Source: Ectocarpus siliculosus (Eukaryota; Sar; Phaeophyceae; Ectocarpales; Ectocarpaceae). Taken from it: a stretch of DNA of 64,000 nt. The position numbers and the translations under genes are program-made. The DNA lies in NCBI GenBank assembly GCA_000310025.1, contig FN649751.1:1429685-1493684 (forward strand), given 5' to 3'. The notes beneath the pieces were generated by a model. It was not told where the DNA came from. It ran no database searches and saw only the letters and a list, made by a program, of their open reading frames with translations. Below, in pieces: positions 25,096 through 38,000 of this stretch (within the stretch, counting starts at the first letter, position 1; every line of letters begins with the position of its first letter).

Positions 25096-27639
25096 GATCC
25101 GTCATTCATGACACATTGTGTGCAACTGCTGCTGCATGCTGCCGTGCTGCCGCTTGGTCTGCACAGTACAGCAGTCCACCTATCTATGTAGTCTATAGTG
25201 TGCGGGTTCAGTCGGGAAGGAAGAGTTTGCATCATCAACACCAACCGATATTGGCCAACATGGCACGAACTCGATTCGAAGCAAACGCACAGATTTTGAA
25301 TTTCTGGGTCTGGGCGGCAAAAGCAAAACGGTGTCCATGGGATGATATCGTCCGTCCGTCCAGACAGAGCGGATGAATGCCCACGCCGCGGTGCAAGGCA
25401 CAACGGTCCTGGTGCTACCTACCCATCCATGTGGTATTGTCGCCTTGTGCACGATATTCCCCAGCTTTCGGGGTGACTCCGGTTGCTGTATTGCTGTGCA
25501 TCTCCGATCAAGTACACCTACACGTCCGCTTGTCTCAGCGTGTCCGTTCCTGTCATGTTCATCCTGTCTCATCAAAAAGATTACAGAGACATTACAGATC
25601 ACGAGAGAGCGGGAGGCGACGGGGTCAAGCAAGCGAGATGAACACACAGCACGGGGCCAAACCGGATGGATCGGTTGGAGTGCAAGGGTCTACCATACTC
25701 GTGGAACTCTCAGATGATGGCCACAGCAGCTCAGGTGCTTGCCGTGCAGGCGTCCTATCCGAACAGATCAGCAACTCGAGCAACACTGACGACCTGCGGC
25801 GAGTCTATTCGAGGATCCTGGAAATCAATTTGAATTTTTTCAGCGATTTTTTGAGAGAATGTAGGTTGTGCTTGACCGCCCTCTGAAGGCGCAGTCACGA
25901 GAACAAAGAGGCGCAATTCACCACACGGTCTGCATAGCGACATATCGAAAGTGTAGCAGCTGGTTTGGGCGGAATCAGCCATGACTCCGGGCCGTGAGCC
26001 TGACCCACAAATCCACGTGTAGCTCTCCCGCTCACCCCCTCTCCCATCTCCTGGTCCTGGTCTGTTCGGTGAGGTATGCAGCTTACACTGGTTCCCGTGC
26101 CGGTTCGCGACCGGAACCGTCAGCGAATCACAGTAGTTATTGACTGCACAGCTGCATGCTGCATGTGCTAATGTGCTTGAGTGTGCTCGGTGCCAGCGTG
26201 CCAGCTGCTCTATGTACATTGGTCATTGTTGTTGAGCTTCTGACCTCCGAACTCCGAACTCCGGTGGTGTGATGGGTGAGGACGGGCTGGGTGATGTGAT
26301 GTGCCTCTCTGCCGGTCGTGCTTTCCGTCCCGCGTGCTCCACAGCCTTCCGCACCAAGTTGTCCACTTACTTGTCCACTTGGGTCGGCCTTCTGCCGTCT
26401 GCTGTGTCGTGCTCCTGCTCGTGCCTACTTCTGTACGGACAAGGCTTGCTGCAAACCCTGCCCGGCGACTTCACACCCCATGAAAAGGAGGCAAGCCTGT
26501 GGAGTGGACCATCAAGCATGTTACGTGTACAGCAGGTGAGGCACGGGGTGGAACTCGGGCCTGTTTCCGCTGTCTTGCTGTCTTTTTGTGTCCTGTTGAC
26601 GGAGCATTTTCACCATCACCCGCCCTGTTGGACTTCCTGCACCAGCCCACCTAGAGCCTTGAGTCTCTTGTACAGCTGTATTGCATTGTTGTGCCTGGTG
26701 CTGGTATGCGGCAGAGCTTTTCGTTCTGAAGACATGTGAACCAACCGTGGTTACACCACAGAGGAACCCTCGGCAGTGTAGACTAGTCTATTTACCTAGA
26801 CCACAGTATACAGTATTCTACATAGACTACATATTGTATGGTCGTACTTCAACTTTCGACTTTCTACTCGCGGGCAGCACCAGCCATGCGGATTGTCACT
26901 TCACCTCGACCGGGGAGAGAAAAAGGGTGTCATATGCACCATATGTATGTCTGCTGCACTTGATCGGTGATATTGTGATGACGTGCTATTTCTTGCTGCG
27001 TGGTTGGTCGTTCATTTTGTTCGGCCTCGTTTGTCGGGTGGGAGCGAGCGGTGGAGTTGCTGGGCAGTACATCAAATCGCCTCTATCGCTATCGATCTCA
27101 TTTGTCGGACATGTCACCTACGAAGTCAGACGGCTTGCGGATTGAGCCTCTCTCGCCCCTGTCCACTCCCCTGGCAAATATTCACTGAGAAAAGGATGGT
27201 AGACAATACGGTAGTTGAAGAGCACGCGGCGGCGGCTGTCTCTGTTTCAAGGGGAGAGAGAGGGGAGTGCGTGGTCAGTGATCGAAATGCACCAACACTT
27301 TGAGATGCTCCCCCACCCCTACGGTGGGACGATTGGGAGACAGACGTGGTTCTACGCTACAAAGCGCTTATTCTGGTATGTTTGGTCAGATGATTGATCC
27401 AAACGTATTGGAACGGCAGTGACTCTGCCCCTCCCGCGGTATGACGAGACCGGCCGGTGACTTGAATCTCAACAAAAGTAGGCTACATCAATACAACACA
27501 ACACCAGTTGCAGGAGCTTTTGTTGGGGTTTGTTATGTGTACGGCGGTGGCACTTCCGGTCCCGTGGGATTGGTCCCCTGTACGCCCCTACGTTATTGTT
27601 GCTGACTTGACATGCAGGGGTGATGAAGTTCCTTGTTCG
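24620..27639. other. Intergenic, no gene recognised
   Basis: Scattered short frames with no domain. It contains a (CTG)n tract at 25064-25095, copies of ACAGCAGT near 24669 and 25169, and TC/TG-rich stretches around 26270-26720. A clear gene could not be built on either strand. Confidence 0.45.
25064..25095 (+). repeat. (CTG)n trinucleotide tract
   Basis: Ten to eleven uninterrupted CTG units in apparently non-coding DNA, preceded by AGAATGAGAGTCAA. Confidence 0.95.
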
Positions 27640-28090
27640 TGTTGCGGCCACCGCCTGACGCGTCCTTGAAACCCAACAACGGTTCGAACGCTTCCAGCTC
27701 CGCGACCTTGCGCTCGGCCTCCTCGGCAATCTCGTCCACCGCGGCGGACGCCACTCTAGCCGCCTCTTCGTTACACAGCCTAGAGAGTGTTGACGCGAGA
27801 ATAATTGCAGTGGCTCTCGGCGTAGGCGTTCATGAATCCCAACAGGGATTCGAACGACTCTACCTCAGCCTGCTGGACACTCTTTTCGAGATCGATGAGC
27901 GCGGCCGACTCCACTCTAGCCCCCTCTTCGTGTTCCACGCGCATGGACACTCTCTGGGCTGTCTCACGAAGAGGCGGGTAGAGTGGCGTCAGCCGCGCTC
28001 ATCGAGTTCGAAAAGCTCAGCAGGATAAGGTGGAGGCGTTCGAATCCCTGTTGCGATTCGAGTAGGGCTACGCCGAATGCCCCTGCAACT
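27640..28090. pseudogene. Three decayed copies of a coiled-coil exon, one inverted
   Basis: Compare the exon end of the gene at 23000-24619 (QAEVDAFDSLLEFKQAYAD, then SSRFNTLWAVCD). On the minus strand, about 27900-27785 reads QQAEVESFESLLGFMNAYAE, then SRVNTL and a stop where the parent has Trp. A further minus-strand copy lies at about 27775-27645 (EEAARVASAAVDEIAEEAER, then LEAFEPLLGFKDAS). On the plus strand, about 27975-28090 contains VEAFESLLRFE, then a stop, then GYAECPCNSS. The orientation flips at an imperfect palindrome near 27925-27975 (CCTCTTCGTG mirrored as CACGAAGAGG). All three have stops or frame breaks and are not expected to be functional. Confidence 0.7.
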
Positions 28091-29505
28091 CTTCTCGCGT
28101 GAGCATTTTCTGAGCTGTACACATGTTCTTCGCGTGCTGGTGCTTGGCCTTTTGTGTGAAGTCACTACCTCTTGGTTTTTTCGCACTTATTCGTGTAGAT
28201 GAGATCAGACCTTGTTCTTCTTCCATGGTCATATTTCGTTCGATGTGCGTGTAGGACCAACCGATGTTTCTGTCATTTTGGTTTCCGAGAACCATGCCGG
28301 AGGAAGTAGTAAAGCACGTTAGGCAAACCATGCGGTCTGCTTCTCTTGTTCCCATGCTTGGGTACTGGTTGCTTTGCGCCGCCGCTATGATACAATATAG
28401 TCAGGCGTGTTCTTGCGCTTGCAGTAGTTACCACCTCACGCACGTCTCTCCAGCATCGCTCAATCGCTCATATCGCCCAACGTGATGGCACTCAATCATC
28501 GCTCTGTCATAATACTGCTGTGATAACCAGGCTGGTTCTCCCTGCCCTCCCCCCCCCCCGCCCCCCACTTTCTCCGTCCCTCCCCTACGTTTTATCTACA
28601 GGAGAGCAAGAGTGCGGGATACATAGCGACGAAGCGGACCTCCTAACCCTAACACTTTTCCTCGTGCGGCCGAAGGTCGTGTAAGAGGGCTTCGAGACAC
28701 AAGTGGATTACCCCTTCAACAACAAGCTGCAAGAGAATAAATCACTGGATACGCGTGTGCTTGTGAGTAGCCGTTGATGTTTGCTGCTGCTGCTTGACCC
28801 AGGATGTGTTGTGGCGTGAGGCTGGTGTGATATGCGTAGTGATAAGCGTCGTGACGTGCGTTGATAGCTACGGCTGTTTGGCTGTATCGAGGAGCGTAAG
28901 TACCAGTGTTGTGCACATCAGGAATCTTCATCGTTTGAGCCTCCCATCGTAACGCCTAGACGTGCGTTCGCGTGAGATGCCCGAGGAAAAATCGCCTGTG
29001 GTGTGGGGTACGTTCGTTTTGAGGTATCGATCCAGTGGAGGGAATTGTCGGGAGTCTACGCATGCGTGTACTAGAATTTGTTGAGGTTGTTCCTTGGTTT
29101 GATCTCCGCGTTGTAAATAGTCTCTTCTCGTTAAGAGTCACGGCTTGCTCGGAAACCGTAAATACGTTCGTGCGGGACTTCGAACACCTGTCTTTGCATT
29201 TGCAAGCTCTGTACGTTGTGGTTGAAACGTTGAAACATTGCCGTCGTGTAACGAGGAGCACTTTGGGAGGGAGGGGTTGTGATGAAACATGAAGGCCATG
29301 TAATTCTGTCACGGTAGAAGTGAGTGTCGCGTTGGCTACGAAGGCATTAATTAACGAGTGCGAGAGATACATAGCTGTTGGGTGATCACTGCTGTGGGTA
29401 GGGATGAGAATGTGTGCCGTTCCGCCATACGTTCTAGTGTTAAGTGTTTGACCTTGGTCACGGTCGCGTGCTGGCACACATTCATACGGGTACGTTGGTC
29501 CTCAA
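28010..29505 (-). repeat. Inverted segmental duplication, copy 2
   Basis: Reverse-complement partner of 21425-23180. Similarity begins in the decayed exon copy near 28010-28090 and continues through the flank to about 29505. The interior contains a C run near 28550-28566 that corresponds to the G run near 22543-22554 of copy 1, and a short telomere-like CCTAACCCTAAC at about 28644. Confidence 0.8.
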
Positions 29506-32050
29506 AGTTCCATACTTGCACACGTGTACATTTGTATGTTGAGGTATCGTGTTTGGTGGTGCTGTGCGTGGCTTAGCCAAAGGGATGCTTTTTTTCGTTG
29601 TTTTTTATGCCAGGTGGAACAGATACTTACCCAAGTCGAGAAACCCTGGTTTGATTGATGAGTTTTTTTGTGGAACTATGGCATGGATTATTTGTTCTGC
29701 GCTACCGAGGCGGAGGTCTAAGGTTGAAATGTTGTCACTTTCGCAACAGGCGGTGTGCTATGAGCATCGATCTCTGTTGGTAGCACGCGGTTGTTCTCGC
29801 GAAGCAAGATGTGTAAACGTGTGAACAGGCACGGCAATGCTTACCGAACCGGCCTCTGGGGCCCTTCTGAGCCAAGAGGGGCATAGAGAGGGAAAAACAC
29901 CCGTTTCGCGTTTTTGTCGTCAGCACTGCCAGAACAGTCTTCAAAATGGCCATCACTTTTCGTGACCTAAACGCTATCGTGTGGTCAGAAAGGAACCGCC
30001 ATCGTTTTCGACACCACCACAACCTTTCCGCGTGACCGTTTGGTTGCGTGCCGATGGATGGGTCTGGTTCCATCCATAAATCGGCATGTTGTTCCTCCGG
30101 GTGAGATGCTGTGACAATTGCCAAGAACAGACGACTAGGCAAGCATTCCGACCACATGGTTCAGTATAATACAAAAAATACCAGGGACACTTGGGGAGGG
30201 GTGCAGCTGTGCTACCAGCATCGGACATACCGTAGCTTCGCAGAAGTTTGTCGAGGGTGGCAGAGTGTTATTCTAGCAGGTACCCATTACGGAACAGTCA
30301 CGGAAGTTACTTCAAATACGTTACTTCATTCTATTACTACGAGTGTTGAACATGTAAATAATACATATGTACATGCCGCTAGCCTGTAACGGAGAGCCAG
30401 CAAGCGTCGACCCCCCCCCCCCCCTCCCCCCCGAGACGGCACACAAGTTACTCCAACACAAACATCCATGCCCGCTTTGTGTTTCTCGCGAGAGATAAAA
30501 ATACACCTTACATAAACTCCCCAAAATGAGCACCATACGTTGTGGCCCACCATGGCCTGTGCCAAGGGCAGCCGTGTCAAGAACTCGCTCGATTTTGCAA
30601 GGCCTAGGGGTAACGCACTCCACCTACGGACGGTCTGAAAAGGAATCCTACAACAAAAAGTACGGTCACAAACATGAGGCATGCACATAAATTCCAATGA
30701 AGCTCGTTCAAGTGCTGTTCACCAGTATGCACGTATTGGTTTACTCTACAAGTCATGGAGAGAGCAAAATTCAAGTCACCGGCCGGCCTCGTCATACCGC
30801 GGGAGGGGCAGAGGCAGTACCGCACTACCATTCCTATCTCAATGGATCAGTCATTTCCACTTGCAGCTGACGTCAAAAAGCTTCTCAGAACCATCAGCAA
30901 CCCACGTTATCTCCTGGCCCAGAGCTTGTCAGCGCCCACCTGGGACAAGGTTGCGGACATTGTTCAGTGATCGAAGCGCGCAGGAGAGAGGGGGGGCAGG
31001 AAGCAGATAAGAGAGTTGCCTTCAAATGCCAAATGCAAGAAGCCAGCAAGAGGGTTCCCGGATGCAGTGGGGAGCAAGACGTCCACAAAGGAAGTACATT
31101 TGCCCATCCGCCCGCGTGTACAGAAGAATTGGGCGGAGGGGACCAGCTGGTCGACCACACCGGAGCATGTCTCCCAATCGTCCCACCGTACTTGGCAATC
31201 CGAAAAGGTGTAAGAAGGAGAGGTCACCAACTACCTGCACATGTAGTAAGCCAACCAGCCCCACAAGCGGACCAGACTCTTCTGGCTACGGAGGCGTGAC
31301 TACATTCGAGAACATCAAACACGCCTGTCTGTTGCGCCATTCGATCCCACTTGCCTGTGGGGCGGCATCATCCTGAGCGTAGACAAGCCTAGGGCAGCAA
31401 CCATAACGTCACCATCTCGTCCGGGATAGTGCCACCTGCCACCGCATCAAGAGATACGAGAAAATAAGGAAAACGAAAACGGAGTCAATCTGCCGACGTA
31501 TCTCTCACTTTTCTTCACTTAGGTCAAAGCGAAACCAATCATATCTAGCATGTGTTCTGTACGGCTCAGCTAGCTGTTGCGTTCAGTTTTCCCAGGCACG
31601 CGAAGAGACCGTCAGTCATTGCGCATCTAAAAGGTGATTTTTTTATGACTTTGCGGAGGACGTTGCGTAGGTTACCGGGTACCACGATTGACCACAACCC
31701 CAACTGTACCTCGCGGATGAATGGTCCAGAGAGAATTCAGAGCAGGCGGTCTTGAAACGCTTACGCGCGCTGCCTTCCTCTGCACACAATGATGACGTCG
31801 TGCGGGTCTGCTTACGAGTGCCGTGGAAATGAACGAGGTCAAGAACGCGAACGAGGGGATGGGTCGTGGTAGGTATGGGAAGGGAGGGTACGGGGGAATA
31901 TCGCATTTTTGAGTTGCCTTAGACCTTTTTATTTGCCACTGACCACGCACGTATCCCTCCCTCAACATGCGAAACCGTTCCCACGACTAACAGAGACAGA
32001 CACCGTCAACGTTCTGCAATTGCCGGATGCTCTTCACACGTGTCTATGAT
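29506..32050. other. Intergenic, one short frame of unknown meaning
   Basis: No recognised gene. The plus frame 30755-30970 (71 residues, ATG to TGA, with IPREGQRQYRTTIPISMDQS) has a more protein-like composition than its surroundings but no known domain, and it may be a fragment of a repeat. A C-rich run lies at 30410-30431. Confidence 0.4.
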
Positions 32051-35000
32051 TCAGTACACAATGATCTTATGCCGAGGGGTGGTGGACAGGGGCATGAGGG
32101 GCTCAATATCATATTGCGCCGCAGCGGTCTGGTTGTGAATACTGTCGGCGCTCAAGGGTGCCTGTACTCTACATGTTCCAAGAGCACTATCGCCATGAGG
32201 GAGGGAGGAGACACTCGTGTGCGAGGAGGGAGTCAACGATGAATCGAACGCTCACGCTCTATTCAGTGCAGCACTGCACGACGGAGAGGGCAAGACACGG
32301 CACGAATCAATTGGCTTACCCCCTTGCTGTCTGGCTTGGCGAAGCCGATGTCCTCCGTCGCCTGGTCAAGGCCACCGGTGGAAGCCACGTCCCGCTTGAG
32401 CACAACACCGAGGGTCTGGGAAGACCCCTCTCTTCGCTGCTCGTCCGAGCAGGGGGCCGGTGAAGGCTGTGGCCGAATGCTATCGACGGTCGCATGTGAC
32501 CTTCTTTCCGCCCCCTCCTCTGATTCGTGAATCTCTTGCAGCTTTTCCTCCTGGGGTGAGCGTGCGTGCGGAGCGAATGAAGCGCGTGGGTTGTGGAACT
32601 AGAGAGGAGACAGCTAAAACCTTTGCAAGTCTTTGGTGTTGACCTTTGACCATGCAATTGGTCCCTTGCCGCTGGAATCAGCATGCGACACAGGAAACGC
32701 CATAGCGATAGGCCATAACCCGTACCAGTAGGTATATACCTTAGGCTGTACTCTCTAAATAACGTCCGCTTGGTCCTTCCTAAAGGTGTGGTAGGTATGC
32801 GTGAACGGGGAGAGAGCAAACAGAGCAGAGAGCCAAATTCTCGTCACACAGTAGTAATTTCGTCAACCAGTCAACTGCTATCGCACCTTGTCTGCCGCCG
32901 CTGCTACCTCCTCTCCCTCCTCCGAGCTACAGCCACCCCCAGCAACACCGCCAGTTCCACCAGTTGCAGCGCCACCAGCACCTTCCGTCACCCTCGGCAG
33001 CAAGCCCGACAAGAGAAGCTTGCTGCACTCGCTGCACCGTCTCGCCGCACCCTCGAGCTTTTGCTCCTTAGGGGGGTTCATCGCCGCCGCCACCCTTGCC
33101 GGAAGCACGCGCGAGCACTTGCTGGACCACAAGACTGCGTTGCCTCCGGCCACACCAAGCTTCGCAGACACGAGAGGCCCCTCGTTCGTACCGTCACCGA
33201 CGGCACGCAGGCTAGAAGAAGAGTTGCAACCCACGGTCACGCCCGCTTGTCCATCGAGGGAGGAGAAGCCGGCCATACCGGCCATGGGTGCGGGGGTAGC
33301 GGGAGCTGTGGTGACGTCCACGTCCTGCGTTCGGTGCTGCTTCCGGAATCCCTCGCAGAGCGAGACCGAGCTCACCGCTGCAAGCATCTGTCATGACGCA
33401 AAGGCACGGGAATACAGAGAGGCGTGAGTGAGATTCATCAGGGTTCGGTGCAGAACCGTACAACACGAGCCCCCACCCCATTGCAACGACGTTGTGCCAT
33501 GCTGCTTAGTCCAGGCCAAGCACGTTTGCTGTAATGGACGTCCCATGATATGCACCGGTTCACGACGGTAGAAGTAGTACCCGGCCTGGCGTAACGTCAA
33601 TGCCTTTCTGGTCAACTTCACAAACAATGGACAACCTCTCGTGTAGGTGCAACTGTACCAGCACACGGGCGCATTGCGACGGCGAAGACACGCATTCTGC
33701 TGACCGAGAAACACACAAGCTCGAACCAAAGCCTCCACTTTGAGCTAGCCTACGCTAGAGAGCCACAGACGAGCCAAACGAAAACAGCAATGTCAACAGC
33801 TAAACACCAAGGAACGTTGACGTTCAAGAAGAAGACGCGCCTCATGTATGATGAGGGGGCCACCGCCACACCCGCATTCGCCCAAGGCGGGATTGGGCTG
33901 GGCCACAGGTAACACACAACCACTATAATACTTTTGAGCCTCACACCTTGCACAAGCCTGCGGGGTTGGAGAAGCTGCCAACGTCCAAGGTTGGCTTGAA
34001 GGCCGCAAAGGATGTGCAGTCCACCCCGTTCACCCGGACTCCCGCGACCTCGCACACCTGAGCGTAGGAGGGTTTGGTAATGTGGACCTGGATCATCGGA
34101 AACACAGCCGGGGGGGGGGGGGAGATGGAGAGTTTGAGATCGGAAAATATATCAAGCGAGGTGTGTCCAAACGAGCACACGCCTACTCTTGTTGCGGCCG
34201 TTTACGCCTCATTTTCTCTAAGGAAACAAGAGGCGTGCGCTTGATGGCGCGTGCTTGCGAAGAACGGGCGAGGCGCAAGGGTGAGCTAAAGAACAAGTTC
34301 CCTGAACCTCGACGGGAAACACCAGACAAAAACAATCCCTACACAAATATAACCTAGGCATCCGTAGCAGCTAGAACCAATCCAAGCACCGTTCCCCTGC
34401 AGGGGGAGGTGCTCACAGGGAGAGGTGCGTAAGAGTTGCAGCTATACTCATTTCAAAAGTTGCAGCAGTGTACCGAGGCTGCCTACGCAGCAACACCGAG
34501 TCGTGGTAATCTGGAGTATTCTACGATGTTGGCATGCATGCGGCGGTGCGCTGTGTATCCTTCACCTCTACGTTCGCCCCTCGACCACACGACGCGAAAG
34601 TGCGGCAGCCGTCCTTCTCTGGCGCCACGCACGTCCATCTCCATCCGGCGTGGAACAACCTGGACCCTCCGCCGTCGCCGTCCAAACGGGACCAATCGAA
34701 CGGTCTGCCTTCCAAGGCGAATCGCAACGCCCCGCACCCCTTCACCATGCTCACGCCGTAGTATCTCGAAAGCCTCGGATCCTAGCCGTGAAAGAGAACC
34801 GTGCCAAGAAACAGCAAGCGGCCGCGTAGCATTGGAACCTTGAAACCGGCGTGATGGCAAACGAATAGCGACGCAAAAGCTGTATCTAGCGGCTGGTCGT
34901 GAGTCGAGGGAGAGGGGAAGGTCGTTGCCGAGTCTCCACGGACGCCTCTCTTGATCGTGGTGTGAAATCTCTTGTGAAGTGGCGGGGGGGGGGGGGGGGG

Positions 35001-38000
35001 TGGATACGTGCTCTATTTCTTCAACAACGCTGCACACCATCAAGCTCAGACGCATGTTCTTGCGACGACCCATGCACAAACAAGCCTACATTAAACATCG
35101 TGCCTCTGGTGACAAACGGTATGTATGATAGACACCACTTGAGGCGACACCAAACGGAAGAAGCCTCCATTCCTTTTTCGCATCTCACGCAACCAACGCC
35201 TCCGCCAAGCGGCCGAGTCGGCGTCAGCCACACCTACCTCCGCCATCTGCCGCAGGTACAGCGACACCTGCTTGGTGGACAAGTCGACCGGACCCAGCCC
35301 CCTCTCCTCGCACCAACCCTCCACGAGCCCCCTCCAGTACTCGGCGTCTCCGACGCGACGGTCCGCCCCCGTGTACCTGGCCAGGAAGTTGTAGAGAGGC
35401 TGCTTGGCGTTTGTGTGGGCGGTGGTCCGCAGATCCCCCAGGCCCACGACGGTGGCGTCGAAGCTCGCTTGTCGTCTGGCCGGGGAAGCGGCGGTAGTGG
35501 CAGCAGTGCAGCAGCGGCAGGTAGCAGCACCGGCGCACGCCGGCTGCGCGGGGGGCGGGTGCGGGGGGCGGCAGGGGGGAGAATGAGAGGGGGAGCGGTA
35601 GGTATGCATATATATCATTACAGGTTTTAAAGGTCGAAATGTAAACGGAGAACTGCACCGATGTTTCCTCTGCCTCCTCTTAAGGGTGAACCCGTTTGTT
35701 TCTTAGCGTCATCTGACCGTGACCCTTGGGACATCTGATAGCCTTTTGTCTCTCTTCTTCGATCACATCATCGTCACTCAAAAATCATTGTTGTACACCC
35801 TGTCCCAGAGAAGATTTCTCTCTATTGTCACATCTCCCCCTGGGCATGGCGTGTCATCTGGTTGGTGATCAACAGAAATCAATACGCTGATGACGCACGT
35901 CGTTGTTTGCTTAGATTTCCGGCTTGATATCATGGTCCGAGTCAAATGCTAGCCAACGTCCAAGCCAAGAGGATGAGCAAGGAGACTGTTCTAGTCATGT
36001 TGGGAGTCACCATACATGGCAGTAATCTTCAGTACCCAGCCGGTTTCCCTCCATTCACTGCAAAGACTCCAGATTCCCGTTCGACTGAGGTTACATGTCG
36101 AATAGGTCTTTTTGTGTTCGCATTCATGTTTCCTAATACTGCTGTACATGAACTTTGAGGAGCCGTTGAACCGAATGAGCGTGTGTTGTGTGTTGTTTGC
36201 CAAATCTCCGGGGGGGGGGAGATAAAGATCTTTGGACGATATTCCTTTGTTCCCATTTGTTGTTATTCCCACAAAAGACGAAGAAATAACAAGGAAGGGC
36301 AGAATCCAGTCGCTTTTTTCTCCCACTCACTCTTACAAAGACTGACTTCGACACATCCCCTCTTCGCTACGATACTACTCTGTCTGCTGTCGTGTGCATG
36401 TGGTATTATCTCGAACGGGTACGGCATCTCTCCGTTGTTTGTATGCATAGGCAGATGATACGTGAATCAAAAACAACGGTGTTTGTTTGGGTTCTGAGAA
36501 GAGACTGGACAATGTTCATTCATGCTCGGAACAGTTCTAATGGCAGCTCGTGCGCAAATCTAATACTGTATGCCGGTATGCATAGCGGGTATGCATACGC
36601 GTCTAGCAAGTGCCGTGGAGCCGCGCCGGCACGAAGCCCCAGAGCACTTGTAGATAGCCACACAATACAGCACTCCTGGCACAAAGCAGCTATAAAGTAC
36701 AGAGTACGAGTAGCGGGGTTGGTTTTGGTCGTTAGATGGAGCGGCACAGCAAACTGCTGTACACTGCTGTACTGCGGTGTATGAATGTGTTTTTATTATT
36801 CCTTGATGTACAACGGAACGATATTCTATGTAGACTAGATCTAAAGAGATGAATCGCTGTACAATCCGATACAAAAGTATGGAGTGAGGATGTGAGGATA
36901 GAGTGGCGCCATAGGCCATTACAGGCAGGCTCCTCAAGCAGTGTGTACACACGCGACCTACAGCGCTAGATTTTCGCACACTAGCCTGCTGTGTACGTAG
37001 CGGATGATACGATAGATCTACGATAATATCCTTACCTCTAGTGCCGGTGACGGCGCCTTCCGCGACAGCGTATTAGTACGTTGACGCCCCCCAGCCGAGC
37101 GCCTTATGATCATCATCCCTTCGTTCACTCTCGAACTGCATCTGCTCTTCTTATGCATATTTGTACGCATAATAGGTTGTTGTTTCCCTAAGCCTCGAGC
37201 GATTGCGCCCGCCGGCGGGCTTGCGCGGAGAACGGCGCATTGGAGCAGCACGGACGCGGACGGAAAAGATGCCGGCCCAACTTTGGCGCGGCTGATACTG
37301 CTGGGGCTGCTGCCTGGGTACCCCGGCACGAGCGATGCATTCCTCGTTGGTGGCCATTTCAAGGCAGGAATGGCGGTGCAAGTAGTAGTGCTGATTCGTC
37401 CACCGTTGAGGTAGCGTTGGTGCTGGTCCATCTGTGCTCGCATAGTGTGAAAGTCGAAGAGGAGTTTCGGCGGGGGGCAAGATGTGCTCATGTACAACAC
37501 AGCAGTGAGAATATTTGATGACAATTGTTTGCCAGCAGCAACCATTCGTACTTTCAAGGAAAGAGCCGCGGGATGATGTCTCATATGCTGCATATGATTT
37601 GAGTGCAAAAATTGCTGTTGCGCGTCTCTCGCCAGCGCTTGCTGGCCAACATGTGGCGAAAGACTTCAATACGACACCCATGTCCCCCTTGTGCTATGTT
37701 GTTTCTCGTTTCTATGTCACCGACACGCAAGGTGGGTGAGGTGGAGGTTGGAGGGTGGGCAAAATCATGAGAGCGGCCTGCCCATAGCAGACCACCAGAC
37801 TACAGCACGCTCGTGTCATTCATTGTTTGTGGTCCGTCATGTCATCGCTATTTTCGTCGGCTGATGGTTGACGACCACAACTTGAACTGACCGATGTAAA
37901 TGTGAAATAACCTCATTGAAGTGCTGTCTGTCTTGGTGCAACCCCCCGTGCTATGCAGTTGTCCCCTTGAAGGGTTTTCTCGCTTCTGTCTCTTCATTCG

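Noticed and set aside
28640-28656. Telomere-like CCTAACCCTAAC
   Set aside because: Only two partial units; too short to be called interstitial telomeric DNA.
32300-32465. Plus-strand reading LAVWLGEADVLRRLVKATGG resembling an ankyrin repeat
   Set aside because: The minus strand has a phase-0 exon (32550-32320) with an excellent GTAAGC donor that fits a chain of exons, so the plus reading is taken as a shadow.
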